Shown: piece by piece, positions 38,001 to 50,574 of the stretch
How the letters are laid out: every line of letters starts with the position of its first letter
Position numbering within the stretch: the first letter of the stretch is position 1
Source of the DNA: Rallus limicola
Lineage: Eukaryota; Chordata; Aves; Gruiformes; Rallidae
Direction: 5' to 3'
Length of the DNA stretch: 64,000 nt
NCBI GenBank assembly: GCA_022605955.1
Contig: JAKCOZ010000022.1
Location: forward strand, 2,666,001-2,730,000
Position numbers and translations under genes: made by a program
The notes under the pieces: model-generated
What the model saw: the letters and a program-made list of their open reading frames with translations, nothing else
What the model was told of the DNA's origin: nothing
Database searches by the model: none

Positions 38001-41000
38001 CAACTAGGCTGGGAGTCCTGAAAAACCCACAGGCCACAGGTTCTGCCTTAGTAACTACTGGCACAAGCACAGAACCTGTATGCACCTGCAAGGCTTAACT
38101 TGCTACTCACTTGCAGATTTTACTAGTAGATTTTTGAGGCTGGGGATAAGTAGACCACTACTTTTCTAAGCCCACCTGAGATGTCTAGGTTAGGAGACTG
38201 TAGTTTCTAAAAGGTCAAGAAAGAGGCAAAATCTTTCAGGAGGACACATCACAAACACAACTGCTTCCAATCTAGAAGGAACCTTCTCTGTACTGACTGG
38301 CAACAGAAAGAGCTGAGCCTTGCAGCACAGAAACCCAACACTACACTGCTCCAGTGTTTGCTACCTATAAAATAATGTAAAAATATTTATTTTCACCAGG
38401 AATAAAAGCAACAGTCCTGACTTCCCTCATAAGCCTTACTTCACCTCCTAACTGTTCCTGCAAGGTTACAGAGAAAGAGACATGTGCTTATGAGATGCTG
38501 CCAAAACACGGTGAGCTGGTGGTGAATTGGTTTCTGTTTGTCCACAGCACTCTTGTTCCTAACCGAGCTTCTTAGATAGCAGAATAATGTATTTTGAGCA
38601 AAAGCTGCAAAGACATTAAATGAACTTTTCCAGAAATACAAAACCTCTTAATTTTCCTTAATTTTATCTTATATATTAAAATATCTTATTTCCATGCGTT
38701 TAAATTAGTGGGTGGCTACACTGCTCTAAGAAACACAAGCAGAACACAAAATCCATTTGAAAGGAAAAAGGAAAATTTACTGTGGTGAGAAGGGAAAGAC
38801 AAAACCATGAAGAAGTTCTACAATGCCTTTAAAAGAGGAAAAAAAGCAAGAGGCAGGTATGTCTATGTAGCTGTTTTTACCTCCGTGTGCCTGCTACATT
38901 CCTCAGCAATTCAATATCCTGCCTCCACAAAAGTTGACATCCAGGAGCAGTGTAACACTACAGGACATGCTACCAAGAATGGCCCATATCATTTACAGCC
39001 TGATTCAGTTCCAGCTGGAGTCACGGGAAATCTTGGTGATAGGAATGACCAACAAACTGCTAGAGCTGTAATCAGGAAAATGTAACAAGTCACCAGCACC
39101 ATCCAGAAAGGTACAGAAAGGATGGCCACTTATGCAGGAAGATTCTTTTCTCCTCTTCAAGAATAGCAGCAGCTAGAGTGAGAGAGAGGGAAATACAGAA
39201 AGTCTTGATCTCGGTTTAATTGAAAGTCAGTGCAAATATATCAACAAAGCTCAGGCAATACTCAGAACTCCACGCGCTCTATGGCTGAGCCTCACAAGCT
39301 GTGGCTTGCGGCTCTACTGTTGAAGATTTTTCTTCAACTCTCAGCTGGTTCTTCTTTACATGTATATATCCACAACCATACCAGCTACTTGCCTACAACT
39401 CTATGCTTGAGCCTTTTCTTCCCCCTTTCTTCACTCGTATTATACACCAAGATCAAAACAACAAATGCATGCAGCTTCTTATTCCCTCTACTTTCAGCAT
39501 CTGTTCAGGGCTTTTTTTTCTCCTTAAAAGCAGCATCTTTTTACTTCCATGTGAACAACTGCTGTGCAACCTTATCAAGTCTTCCCTCTGCCTCTTTAAT
39601 TTGTTTTAGCTTAAGGGAGGTGGTTGTATTGCATATTTGCAGCTAATAATAATAAATCTCTACAGTCACCAGAAATCTGCTCAAATCCAAAAAAGCAAAC
39701 ACTGCAATATATTTCTCTGTAACTAATTTGCTTGTACATTTCACAGAAAGATAAATCCACCTGGGTTTAGGATGTTTACATTTGGATCTCAACGGTTTAC
39801 TTGGAAAACATTGTAAAAGGGAATTTTCTTTCCCACAACTTCACATACTGTACTTGTCTGTATATTGAATTACGTGTGTCTACTTTGATACAGATGATAA
39901 TACAAAAGACTTGGAGCAATCCCAAATATTTTGAGAGCTTTAAGATGAGGTGAAAGACAAAACCCACCACTGAGTTTGATGATTCACTTGGTAAATTTCT
40001 CAGCAACTTGCATGGCAGTTTTTGGTATGATATCAGCTAATAGCATATCTGCCAAAACACACCAGATAGTTAAAAATACCTAAGATTTTTCTTAATATAT
40101 CATAATTTGGATTGGAAATTAAAATTTGCCTGAAATATTTTTATTAAGCTGGTTACAACAAGATTTGTTACTTCAGTGAATTTGCCTTCCTGTAGACCTA
40201 AGGCAAATAGCATACCTACATCTTTGGGAAAAGGTTTTGGTTCATGAAAAGTAGCGCTCAGCCCATAAACACCCTAGAGCCCTGCTTAGCTCATACAACT
40301 ATTCCTAAGAAATGTGCTTCTTTCTAAGGGCACGTAAGGATCTGCTGCTTGTAAAATCTACATACAGTGAGGAACCAGAAAGCATACCACGTGAATCAGG
40401 ACCAGTAATTGTGACTAAGTGTTGAATAAAGAATACTGGAAACGTGTTTTCTCTGGATAGCTTACAGATACCCATAGATATGCTTTCTGAATATACTTAT
40501 AATAAAGTATCCTGAGATTACTGGAAGCTGGAAAGGGACTTGGAAGCCCAAATCTCATTACATTTCATTCCTTAAAAAATATCATTCTTCACCATCATAG
40601 TGAACACACAAATATATTTGTAAGTACCGAGAACTCATTCTGGACTGTTTGGTAGTTAAAGTCAGCTTAAAGTCAGTTCAGTAAAAAATTTGTAAACAAA
40701 GTTCAAGAAGCTATATTTTGCCTATTCTGTACATCATTTATATTATCTTCCATTTGCAACTCTGCTCTGCAGTATGCCATTCCAAATGAAACAACCCACA
40801 TACTGTACCTCTGGCACACATTTACAGCCGACAGGCACGATTCTACTAAAAAGGGTTTCTGGTTAGAGAAAAGTTGGGGTGATATTCACATTTCCCAATT
40901 CACAGTGGTAATGGTTTTCCAGCTCACTGTTCTTCAGTGAAATGTAGGGAATAATGCTTGAAAAATCTAAAGTTCCTCTACACAAAAAAACCCAAACCCT

Positions 41001-42581
41001 AAAGCAAGTCTCTGAGCATCAGGAGAGAACCACATGTAGACTGTTTTCAGTATTAAATATATTAGCAATTATATTTACTTCCTTAGCTTAAATTAAATTT
41101 ACAGCTGTACACTCGTGAAAGATTCCCTCTGCCATTCCACACTCCCTTATGGTTAAAATCTAGAGGGTTTTGTTTCCCAGCGGGGGTGAGGAAGGGTGTG
41201 TAGCAGACATTTTATTTGTGAAATAATCTGCTCTTTACTAGAAGTAAAAGTCATACACCGAAGCATCCCTATTACAGGAATATCTTTGCATACCAGTGAG
41301 TGACAAGAAAGATACTGTGTTCCTTAGTTACGTGAGCATGTGTTTGATTCATGTAACAGACTTGGTCAGAGAGGTTAAAGACAATGGCCTGATGTTCAAC
41401 AAATATGCACAATATTTTGGAAGGAACAAGTCCTTCAAAAAGTGTTAATCATTCACTGAGTATGCAAATAAATGGTACTGCACTCCTCACCGATTACACT
41501 GAACATATGGCTGTCGGTGTTTGATACTGTATTAACAGCTTTAATACTATTAACATACATTAATTAGATGTCACTAATACACTAGGAACAAAGAACTACA
41601 GTGGGTCGGGATTAGGTTTGGGTAGTGAAGGAATAAAAGAAATACTATACAGCCCTGAGTAATCACCAGTAAGGGGCAAATGCAAACTTAGGTACACATG
41701 AGGCCTCAAGGTTACTGCTAAAGTCCACAGCTCCATAGTAATGCCATATAGTGATATCTAAAAATATATACTCTGGATCAGGCAGCTGTGAAATTTCTGA
41801 CAAGATGACTGCAGACTACTTTTCAATGAACTTAGTTTGCAATGGTAAGTGCATGTCAAATATAAGAAAAGCATTTGTACATTAATGCTAACCAATATCC
41901 ATGGGGCTTTTGGTACACAGCAGTTCACATGTTTGGGCCTACAGTCTTCCCATCTATTTTCTGTCAGTCTGGCATGAACATACTAATTTTGTGCTAACAC
42001 ACTATTTTATTTATTAAGGTCCTGGGGTATGGGGTTTTTTTAATTTATTTTTTGGCTTTGAAAATGATTAGGAAGCTAACATATATTTTTGAAAGTCTAG
42101 CTTTCTGTTCTCTTTTGGAGTCTTGCTTTTGAAACTGTGCAAATGCATTCCTAATTCTTTTTGTCTGTGTCATACTACATGCATACCATATTGCTTATCC
42201 AGTACTAGAAAATCATTAAACATTTCTAAGGACAAAAGTACATTGAATGATACTTAGCAACATAAATTAGAAGAACCAAAATAGTGAAATAATTAGATAC
42301 AAAACAGCATAGTTGCCAACATATATTGGGGCTAGTTCAGTACATCTTGCCATTTATATATAAAGCATACATAAATGGCTATTTTTTATCCTTTTCAACA
42401 AGACATATTTTAAAAGGATAGTTAAGAGCATACTAGTTTACCTATTCATGTACAAAAGTACACTGGGAAAGGGAGAGGTTTACATATCATTTACCATAGC
42501 AGGATACTGTTAAAGGATAAATTCTCCCTCTAAGATGGTGGCAACTATTTTTTCCCTATAGATAAAGTGTTCATGGAAAAT

Positions 42582-44372
42582 TTAAACATCTGATTCAATG
42601 CTAGGCATTTTCTTATACACACGTCTATTGCTACAGGAATTTAAAACCCTTGGAGTTGAGTACAAGCTATTCCTATTTGCAACGTAAGGCAAAACATGCT
42701 CTGAAATGTACATGTCATTATGGATCCGACCATCCCTGGAACAGTATGATGTTGTAGACTTTATGGATGACCTGAAATAATTATCATTTCTTCCTCTTGT
42801 TGGCAATGAATGTTTATAAAGATCAGCTGGACTTCGCCTAAGAGATAAGTGCTGGTCATCACGATACGAGTGCAGAAAGGGATTATCATCTGAGTGAACA
42901 GGATACAGGGACTTGCTCCGCTTACTGTCCTCTAGAGCATGAGTTAAAAGTGAGGCCTTGTTGCTCAACAGTTTGCTTGAGGGAACACTAAACATGCTTG
43001 CATATGGACTACTTTGGAGAAATTTCTCTCTGTCTTTCAAGCTTATACTGCGAGAAGGTCTTCCAATATCCATTTCCCTGGACTTATCAGCAATATTATC
43101 AAAAGAATGTTGCCTGCTAATCCTCAACTTATTTTTTTTATGATATTGCAGAGCATTGTTTTGTGACCAAGTACGGTCATATATTTCTTCAGGAAGTGAT
43201 AAGTTCGTTGTATCCTGCAGCATCTGATCTTCTTCAATGTCATAGAGGTTCCCCATCCGCAAGCATGCGTCACATTTATAGGGCGATCTGCTCGAATAGT
43301 GACCCGCATAAGTGGGCATATTGGAAAGACAGCTCCTGCAGTGGGTGGAATTCTGTCTGTATCTATCGTTCATGTCAACTAGGGAAGCATTTTTATCTTT
43401 TAAAGTGTAGTGCTTTGCATAAAGTTTATACTGGTCATTATTTGGAAGACTGTCTTCATTATGCAAGGGAGTCCTGTTAGCATGCTCTGCTTTCCTGTAG
43501 TTGTCATTGTGATCTTGATAAACATCAGGAAGTTCTATAGTTTCTGGAAGGACAATGTTTTCTATGTACTGAGGTGTGTCCAAGCGGAATCCTGGCTCCT
43601 TGTCAGCATCGATCGTGTAGATTTTATCCCGTGGAGAGCTTGGTTTGGTTTTCAGATATGTCAGTTCCACATCACTACAGTCTTTTGGGTATTTTGATGC
43701 TACTGTCCTTTTTTTAAAATTGTCCTTGGTTTTGTGGTGCTTGTTGTTGTTTTCAGGCTCCATATGGCACGTAGCTCGGCTTGATGTCTCTGATACATCT
43801 GAGTGGACAATTTCTTCAGGAAGGTATCTTTGGCTTTTCACTGAAAGCTGCCTGTTTTCCTCTGACCCATTTTCTCTCTGGGAACCTTGGCCCTGACGTA
43901 CAGATTCTTGACGTAAAGATTCAACAGATTTCCTCCAAAGCTGCCTAGGTCTGGAGTTCACTTTTGCTTCTGCTGTTACTGCAACTTCCACTGTATTTGG
44001 ATTGGACTCATTCAGCGTGAGAGGATGCTGACCTTGGAAAACATAGTTGTTGAGATTGTCCTTGTGTCTATTGCCAGGAAGCGTCTGCAGCTCACTCATA
44101 TTGTCACCAAAAAAGTTGTCTTTTGTCTGAAAGGATCTGTTATCAGAAAATACCAAGCTTCCCTTATCCATGACCATGTCCATAATCAAGGAACCCCTCT
44201 GAATAAAATCAGCTGTTCGTTTGGGGGAGTTAATTCTTGAAGGATTGATATTCGTCATATTTTTTGCTGTTCGCAATAGTTTTAACATGTTAGTTTGGGA
44301 ATTCGTCAAAGTAAAGTCAGGAGACTTCTTCTTTTCCTCAATGTGTACTCCATGAATGCAGCTGTAAATACC
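42582..44372 (-). CDS. GRIN2A: GRIN2A terminal coding exon: GluN2A cytoplasmic tail
   Basis: Terminal coding exon of 596 codons plus TAA (42582-42584). By my count the human exon has 599 codons. It starts [10 protein letters not shown] after the acceptor TATCTTACAG; the open frame runs 15 nt further into the intron, so the in-frame Met at 44387 is intronic and not a start. Visible landmarks, numbered in the exon: Cys5 (human Cys870, palmitoylation cluster I); Cys345, 348, 367 and 370 (cluster II, Cys1214/1217/1236/1239); Ser363-Pro (Cdk5 site Ser1232); KLRISRQHS with Ser423 (Ser1291); Ser444 (PKC site Ser1312); Tyr457 (Tyr1325); Tyr519 (Tyr1387); Ser591 (CaMKII site Ser1459); C-terminal ESDV, which binds PDZ domains of PSD-95-family scaffolds. 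The ending [10 protein letters not shown] identifies GluN2A; GluN2B ends differently. Two differences from mammals stand out: Phe451-Leu452 where humans have Leu1319-Leu1320, and Phe424 where humans have Tyr1292. No frameshift or premature stop. Confidence 0.98.
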   Translation of the reverse strand, partial: GIYSCIHGVHIEEKKKSPDFTLTNSQTNMLKLLRTAKNMTNINPSRINSPKRTADFIQRGSLIMDMVMDKGSLVFSDNRSFQTKDNFFGDNMSELQTLPGNRHKDNLNNYVFQGQHPLTLNESNPNTVEVAVTAEAKVNSRPRQLWRKSVESLRQESVRQGQGSQRENGSEENRQLSVKSQRYLPEEIVHSDVSETSSRATCHMEPENNNKHHKTKDNFKKRTVASKYPKDCSDVELTYLKTKPSSPRDKIYTIDADKEPGFRLDTPQYIENIVLPETIELPDVYQDHNDNYRKAEHANRTPLHNEDSLPNNDQYKLYAKHYTLKDKNASLVDMNDRYRQNSTHCRSCLSNMPTYAGHYSSRSPYKCDACLRMGNLYDIEEDQMLQDTTNLSLPEEIYDRTWSQNNALQYHKKNKLRISRQHSFDNIADKSREMDIGRPSRSISLKDREKFLQSSPYASMFSVPSSKLLSNKASLLTHALEDSKRSKSLYPVHSDDNPFLHSYRDDQHLSLRRSPADLYKHSLPTRGRNDNYFRSSIKSTTSYCSRDGRIHNDMYISEHVLPYVANRNSLYSTPRVLNSCSNRRVYKKMPSIESDV

Positions 44373-45987
44373 CTGTAAGATAAGCAATACAAACCAAATT
44401 AAATCACTAGGTGTAAATTTAAAATATTTCCATTCTACTTTTAACTAACAATGAAGAAAGATTAATCATTGTTTATCTAATGACTTGAAAGTTGAAAAGC
44501 ACATTCTATTCCTTTAGCATTTCCTTACATCGACATGGAAGAATAATTTCTGCCATTTTTGTTGGATCTGTAAATGAGAAAAATTGCCAGTATTTTACAA
44601 AGCAGTGGCCTGTGTTGGCATACCCTGCTCATTCCAGAAAACACGATTAGAAAGGACCCCAAAAGGCTCCCTAGACTCATCACAAATTGTAACTAGCCAT
44701 CAGTAATGGGTACTCTATTATTTTGAATCAGTGATTAGGTTATGCCTCTAAACAAGCCTGCAGTCAGGCTATTTTCTTAGAAGCTAAGATACTCTTCACA
44801 AATAAGACAAGTATTTAATCACAGTTGAGCTTTTCTGTTTCCTATCCTAGTAGATATGAAAAAAAAAACCAAACCCCACGTCTCTTTCTAAAGCCTGAAT
44901 TTGCATTCATTTTGAGCAAAAGGCTGAAGCCTATCTTTTAACTCCAACCTCTTTGGTCACTTCTGTGAGCTCAACTGGCATTTCCAACCCCATGAACTTA
45001 CAATTCTCAGAATTCTGCCTTTAAAATAAGTACTTCCACCCCCACCCCCATTTTTAACAAGAATTTACCATGTAAAAGGCCAAAAAGTATGAAGTTCCAA
45101 TGCAAAATGTGGAGATGAAAGTGTCTATGCTTTTCTAGGCAATTCCCAAAAGGGTAGGGCAGAGTATTTTTAATGCACTTCCAATACAGTCCAAGTTATT
45201 CAACAGGGAAATTTCGGCACATTTTAAAGCAATTAAATGTTTTAGTATTACTTTCAATTCTCCTTATCTATATAACATATCCAGCAAAATCAATTACCTA
45301 ATGAAAGTACTATGCGTTTTTAACAAAGGACAAGAAAAGAAAAAGCCAACTGATTTGCCAAAAGTGAAAGAGCAAGCACATACTTCTCTAATTTTACAAC
45401 AGTTATTAGTTATTTGGATACATAAATCCACTTTGGATTTGGTAAAGTTATCATTAAAACCTGTCTTAGTGTCTAAGCAAACGTAAATGACACTACTGTT
45501 TGACCTTTTCTCATATGGTTTATTCAAGTTTGCTCTCAGGAAAAGCTTCTAAAAATATTCCAGTATATTTTTATTCCAGAATATATTTATCACTTAAAAC
45601 CTACTTGTTTCAAAAATACACAAAACTGAGAGCTAATATCTATCATCAATTTAGTATTTATTTTGTTTCGAGGGTTTTTTCTTGTGGAAATCAGTCTATT
45701 TCCTTCATCTAAGCAGCTCTACCATTTCTTCATCAAAATTTCCCCTAAACATATTTGGGTTTAGTGTTTGATTACAGATTATCTCAGCATATGATAATTC
45801 ATACCCTTGAATAATCCCATGGAGAAAAGATTTCATATGGAGTGCAAGTACATGCTAACCCCACTGAATACACCAATGTTCTAACATGTTTTTCCAATGT
45901 CCAAGCATGAATAAAAGGAAATACAATGTTTTAGGGAGATAGCATTTATTCTGTTACTTGAAAGGGGAAAATTAAAGTAATACTCAC
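44373..45987 (-). other. GRIN2A: GRIN2A last intron (1,615 bp)
   Basis: Intron between the M4 exon and the terminal exon, phase 0, bounded by GTGAGT and TTACAG. The sequence is unique and AT-rich, with short homopolymer and C-rich runs (CCACCCCCACCCCC near 45.04 kb). No transposon, RNA gene or alternative coding exon is recognised. Confidence 0.9.
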
Positions 45988-46226
45988 CCTGCTGATTGAG
46001 AACAACAGTCCTGGCCTATCTGAGCACACTCCAGTGAAGCAGAATCTAAGTTTCCAGTAAAACAAGTGCTCCCAGACAAACGTTATTAAACTGAGTGCCA
46101 TGGCTGCAGCAAGCATGTAAAACACTCCTGCCATGTTGTCAATGTCCAGCTGGCTGCTCATGACTTCATTCTTCTCGTTGTGGCAAATACCAGTCAGCCA
46201 CAGGGTCTCTAACTCTTCCATTTCCC
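45988..46226 (-). CDS. GRIN2A: GRIN2A coding exon: end of ligand-binding domain, M4 helix, start of cytoplasmic tail
   Basis: This 239-bp exon supplies two bases completing a split Gly codon, then 79 codons from [18 protein letters not shown] to LLFSISR (human 787-865). The Cys in TGICH (human Cys800) pairs with Cys745 of the previous exon in the known S2 disulfide. The linker SSQLDIDN (human Leu812) leads into the fourth membrane segment, starting [15 protein letters not shown] (Met817) and ending in WEHLFYW. Leu812 and Met817 are sites of human disease variants and are unchanged here. The segment has Val in LITFVWEH where mammals, as I recall them, have Ile. Cys in RFCF and GVCS match palmitoylation cluster I (human Cys848, Cys853). 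Acceptor: TGCTCTCCCTAG/GG, with a CTAAC branch-point candidate about 28 nt upstream. Donor: AGG/GTGAGT, strong. The exon ends in phase 0 and joins the terminal exon at 44372. Confidence 0.97.
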
Positions 46227-46599
46227 CTAGGGAGAGCAAGGAGTCAAACCAGTTAGAATGCAAAAATTGCTGCTCACAGTATTCGGAAGTCTTAGCAAGT
46301 TTAAAAATACAGCACCATTTAATGCTTCATTTATGGAGTACTTTAGTCTTATCTACTAAGAATTTGCAAATATAGCAGATTTCAACTCACAGCACCCTAC
46401 TTTCAGATGTTCTCAGATTTCATAAATTACGTGGGAAGCTGGCTGCTCTAGAAAGCAGGATGTGTGATTTGGGTAAAACTTTCTTCTGCTTGCTATAACC
46501 AGTATCACTGGCTACAGAGAATGGAACTGGGGGGGTTCCTGTCCCAGAGGAGTCCCCCCACCCCATCCATGAGAGCTGTATGTGGTGCACTCTCAGACC

Positions 46600-46761
46600 C
46601 AGGAGGCTGCCCAGGGGTGGCTGTGGAGTCTCCTTCTCTGGAGATATTCAAAGACTCATCTGGACGCCAACCTGTACAGCCTGTTCTAGGGAACCTGCTT
46701 TGGCAGGGGGTTGGACTTGATGATCTCTGGAGGTCTCTTCCAACCCTTACAATTCTGTGAA
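46600..46761 (+). mobile_element. CR1 LINE 3'-end fragment in intron
   Basis: About 160 bp of CR1 3' end: GGCTGCCCAGG, then GGAGTCTCCTTCTCTGGAG, GGTTGGACTTGATGATCTC and TTCCAACCC, ending in AATTCTGTGA. It lies antisense to GRIN2A, about 370 bp upstream of the M4 exon. The preceding GC-rich 100 bp, with CCCCCC and GGGGGG runs, is not clearly CR1. Confidence 0.85.
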
Positions 46762-48558
46762 TCCTCCCATCCCAGTCAAACAGGTGCCACCAGTGCTGCT
46801 CCCATCTGCAGGTCCAGTGGGTACCAGAGCCAGAAGTGCCCTCACCAACAGTAGTGTCGTTAGCAGCACCCACACTGATCCCCTTGATCCATGCTGGCTT
46901 CTCCCTTAGACATCACAAATAACTTCCATACATTCTCACACTCCCTTTAGAACATGCCCTAAGCAGTTTGCCCTTTCTTTCCTGTGAGATACACAATAAC
47001 TTTCTTTCCCTTTTTGAATAAATTCCTTGTTGAACCCCTTGTGATATGTCTGGTCTCTGCCATCATCCCTGGTATCTCTTGTTCCCTAGGGTTTGGGTAT
47101 CTGGGAACTTGACTTACTAGTGCTCTTATCTCATTCTGTATTTTGTGTTGAACAGCCATTAAGCAGCTAACCTTACAGTAGAGGTACCTACATATCCTTT
47201 GCATCCAAATATCCCTTCCATATCTTTATTCCAGTCTCCCAGCTCAAGAAGATGCTTCTGAACATGAAAAGACAGAGCATCCAAACAATAAGATTAACTG
47301 ACAAGTTTAAAAATTCAGCATGAACAGTAGCAACCAGGTCCAGCAGCTGGCTGCCCCTCGCTGCTGCACCAGGCCATCACTGCAGCAGTCATTAGTCACA
47401 TTTCCTCTCAGAGCTGGCTGCATTTCAGTAACAGCTGAACTGATTCAGAGATGCAATTCTAAACCACTTTCAGACCTACAAGCACTTCAGAAAGAAAACA
47501 CATTATTTATCAAAACTTTCTGGTTTTCTTCCCTGTAACACTTTTATTTACAGCAAAGCAATGACAAATCACCCATAGCATGATGTCTGAGGGTTAAGGT
47601 AATGCTGGGAACAGGAAGCTTGGCTAGCTTTACCCAGACAGCACATCCAGCATGTGAGGAAAAATAGTTGTGCACGATGCCGAATTAAGTCGATTGTGGT
47701 TAATACACCACCTCCTTTTCTATAGAAAATAACCGTCACTTAATGCCTGGATAATTGCAGGAATACAGTATCTCCCCATTCCCATTTAAGTTTCTTTTTT
47801 AAATTTTCAACTGTAATTCACAGTACCTTACGAATACAGTTCTTCTCTTGGCTTTCTGTCACTCTTGATTTCATGTTTTCCCCCAGACACCTGGGTGATG
47901 AGGTAATTGCAAACCCTTCCCACACCATGTACTCCCATCTCTTTCTTCTGGTGCCCTGGACACCTCCCTCTGCTCACTCCTGGCCTCCTGCACCACCCAC
48001 CTTTTCTTCTTACACTCTCCTCTGGTCTTATGCTGCTGCCACTGCCTGCCTCCTGGGCAGCTGCTGAAAAATAAATGGCATCATCATATGCCAGAAACAG
48101 AGCATCCCTGTTTTCTGGTTTTGGCTAGTCCACATCCTTACTGTCATTAAAGCACCTCACTTAGAGTTAAGGAAGCAGACCCCCTGTCTCTCTCTGTTAC
48201 GTATTCTTGGTCTTAGAATCTGTATTTCACCGGCGAGATCTGGCCTCCGATGAAGAACACTGTCAAGTTAGCAGTGGTTGCCACTGCCAACATGGACAGA
48301 GGTATGCAAGAAAATGCAATTGTTCCTGCCAAGATTGGTTTTTATATTGCATTATATGATTAATTTTCAAACATTTAGTGTTGTTCTTACTGAATCATTG
48401 CATGTGCATACATGTCTTTTTATTCTCTTGGGGATATAGTCTGATGAGTAATTCTATTATTAATTTTAATTACATAAACATCACTGTTTCTAGAAAACAC
48501 AGCAGGCGATACAGAGGGCCAGAAAGCACAGGATTAGCTGGTTTGGTGTCTTTCCCAG

Positions 48559-48938
48559 TTTCACAGAATCACAGAATTGCTTATGTTGGAAAAGACCTTT
48601 AAGATTATCAGGTTCAATCACTAACCTAGCATTGCCAAGCCTACCACTAAACCATGTCCCTAAGCACCACATTCACACATCTTTTGGATACCTCCAGGGA
48701 TGGTGATTCCACCACTTCCCTGGGCAGCCTGTTCCAATGATCAGCAGCCCTTTCAGTGAAGAAATTTTCTCTTATATCCAATCTAAAACTCCCCTGTTGC
48801 AACTTGAGGCTGTTTCTTCTTGTCCTATTGCTTGTTACTTGGGAGAAGAGACTGACCCCCACCTGGCTACAACCTCCTTTCAGGTAGTTGTAGAGAGCCA
48901 TAAGGTCTCCCCTCAACCTCCTTTACTTGAGACTGAGG
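48559..48938 (-). mobile_element. CR1 LINE 3'-end fragment in intron, sense to GRIN2A
   Basis: In reverse complement, the 3' end of a CR1 element of the same general type as the one at 6.56 kb, ending in the ATTCTGTGATTCTGTGAA-like terminus at 48559. An 89-codon open frame (48647-48916) encodes the pol C-terminus without interruption: [15 protein letters not shown] through [19 protein letters not shown] to LRDMV and a stop. This copy is less decayed than the 6.56-kb copy. It is 5'-truncated and cannot move by itself. Confidence 0.93.
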
Positions 48939-50301
48939 ATATGGCTTCAGTCTGAGTAAAGAATTCCAATGCTACATACCCCTAATCCTTACCCAGTGAT
49001 TAGGAAACACATTTTCAGTATGACAATCCATGCATCATTGGAGTAAAAATCAGAAAAAAATTTGGCTAGAAGCTATATTGACATTTCAGCTACCTTCAAG
49101 TTAGACTGGAAGATCAATGACCTGCTGAGCAAGAGCGTTTTGCAAGATAGCGTGCCAGGGCACTAGGAAAGCTGCAGCCCACAGATAATTTGGATGCGTG
49201 AGTTGGAAGTGGAGCACAAGACTGTGATGGAGAAATTGCTTCTCATAGCATGTAGAGGAAAAACTGAAGTAGAAAAGATAAATACCGAGGACTTTAGGAA
49301 AGGCATTTAACAAATTTGTAAGAGAGATTATTCAGTCCCTATTGAATGCTGAGCTTAGTTTTGTGCTTGAACCATGACTTGAACCTCTACACCTGAAAAA
49401 GACAGTGTATCTTCTCCCAAGTTAGTGACAAATCTTCAAAATACCTAAGAGCATCCACAAAGAAGAAAGTCATTCCTAACAAATCTTTAAAAGTTTCCTA
49501 ATCCAGGACATAGAGACAATAAATTATTAATGGTAACAGCATAGATACTGCCCACTGTTGCTATACAGATAATTGGGGTTCATTACTGCATTTCCATATC
49601 TTACACCATTTGAATTTCTTTTGTTCTGCAAACCTCAGTGGACACTTTCCTTCTTCTCTCTTTCAAGTCCTCCCCAAGGTCTATGAATAAAACCCACCGA
49701 GGCTACAGAAAAGAAAAGAACCCAAGTCCAAAGAGAGTGCAGTGTTTCTGGTTTGTGCATTAGTAGCCGAAGCTCTGACAATCAGCCCTCATTACTTCCC
49801 ACAGGAAAATTCACATCTCCCAAGATTGTCAAACATCAATTTGATTTGACTGCTGTGCCCTTTTACAATTCATAACAAAATTCACAAAGGAATTTAAACC
49901 TCTTTTTTATTACTGTTTCCTCTGTGTTTCTTTCCCTTTGGCATGTACATCTAAAGTAACTATTGATAATCCACTAACCTTTCCAAAAACGTCCCTACAG
50001 AAACCAACCAAGCTTGTTTTGAGCTGAGATAAATGACAGTGCCCTGGCAAGCTACGAAGAACAAAGCATCTCAGTGCCTCGCAGATCCTGCTGTTGCGAT
50101 ATCCCTTCCATTATATCTGACAATGACAGAAATCACTGTTAATTAATACCCAAAAGTAATCCACTATTTTATAGATTGCAAAGCACTGTGAATCATGGAT
50201 TGTCATATTTATGAAGTGATATTATCTGGGAATGGACAGAGTAGGCTGGTAATTTGGGTCTATATAAATAAATCAGTTACGATTTACAGTACATATTTAT
50301 A

Positions 50302-50317
50302 TGTGTGTGTGTGTGTG
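50302..50317. repeat. (TG)8 microsatellite
   Basis: Eight TG units in the large GRIN2A intron, flanked by TTTATA and CACATG. Confidence 0.9.
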
Positions 50318-50564
50318 CACATGCAGAATGGCAGCCCAAGTAGTTATGGATTCCCCTGTAATAACACTTCAGCATAGCTGAAGCCCTATAAACCTGGCAA
50401 ACACGCCCAATGTATTTATTGCTCTTCCTGCCCATTACATGTTACCCGTGATATTTACAGAAGGCATAAGACAGACCTTGAAAATCTAAGTCAGTAACTC
50501 CAGCAGGTATAAATGCAAGGCCTCAATGAACCAAGTGTTAATGGAGTTCAAGTCTGCATCCAAC

Positions 50565-50574
50565 GGGGGGGGGG
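50565..50574. repeat. G10 homopolymer
   Basis: Ten consecutive G in the intron; prone to length error in sequencing. Confidence 0.9.

Larger units (their letters stand above)
32130..42581 (-). other. GRIN2A: GRIN2A 3' untranslated region (about 10.4 kb)
   Basis: Everything downstream of the stop codon lacks a supported gene until a well-formed poly(A) site at about 32.13 kb. Mammalian GRIN2A transcripts also carry a 3' UTR of roughly 10 kb, so the length fits. The stretch is AT-rich, has no recognisable transposon, and carries structured and motif-bearing parts: an AT-rich hairpin near 33.44-33.47 kb, nested inverted repeats near 33.10-33.17 kb, UGUA-type Pumilio motifs, and a GC-rich patch at about 32.47-32.59 kb. 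Other AATAAA hexamers on the transcript strand (for example plus-strand TTTATT at 33604-33609, 36121-36126 and 36131-36136) could give shorter isoforms. The distal end is inferred, not proven; RNA 3'-end reads would settle it. Confidence 0.7.

Noticed and set aside
39230..39646. 138-codon plus-strand frame with hydrophobic stretches
   Set aside because: Antisense to the 3' UTR; the hydrophobic parts come from T/C-rich sequence, and no signal-peptide or membrane-protein family is recognised.
40608..40621. 14-bp palindrome ACAAATATATTTGT in the 3' UTR
   Set aside because: No loop, low complexity, likely chance.
44373..44387. Met at 44387 as the start of a 601-residue protein
   Set aside because: The five extra codons are intron sequence; TTACAG is the splice acceptor and the frame matches the upstream exon.
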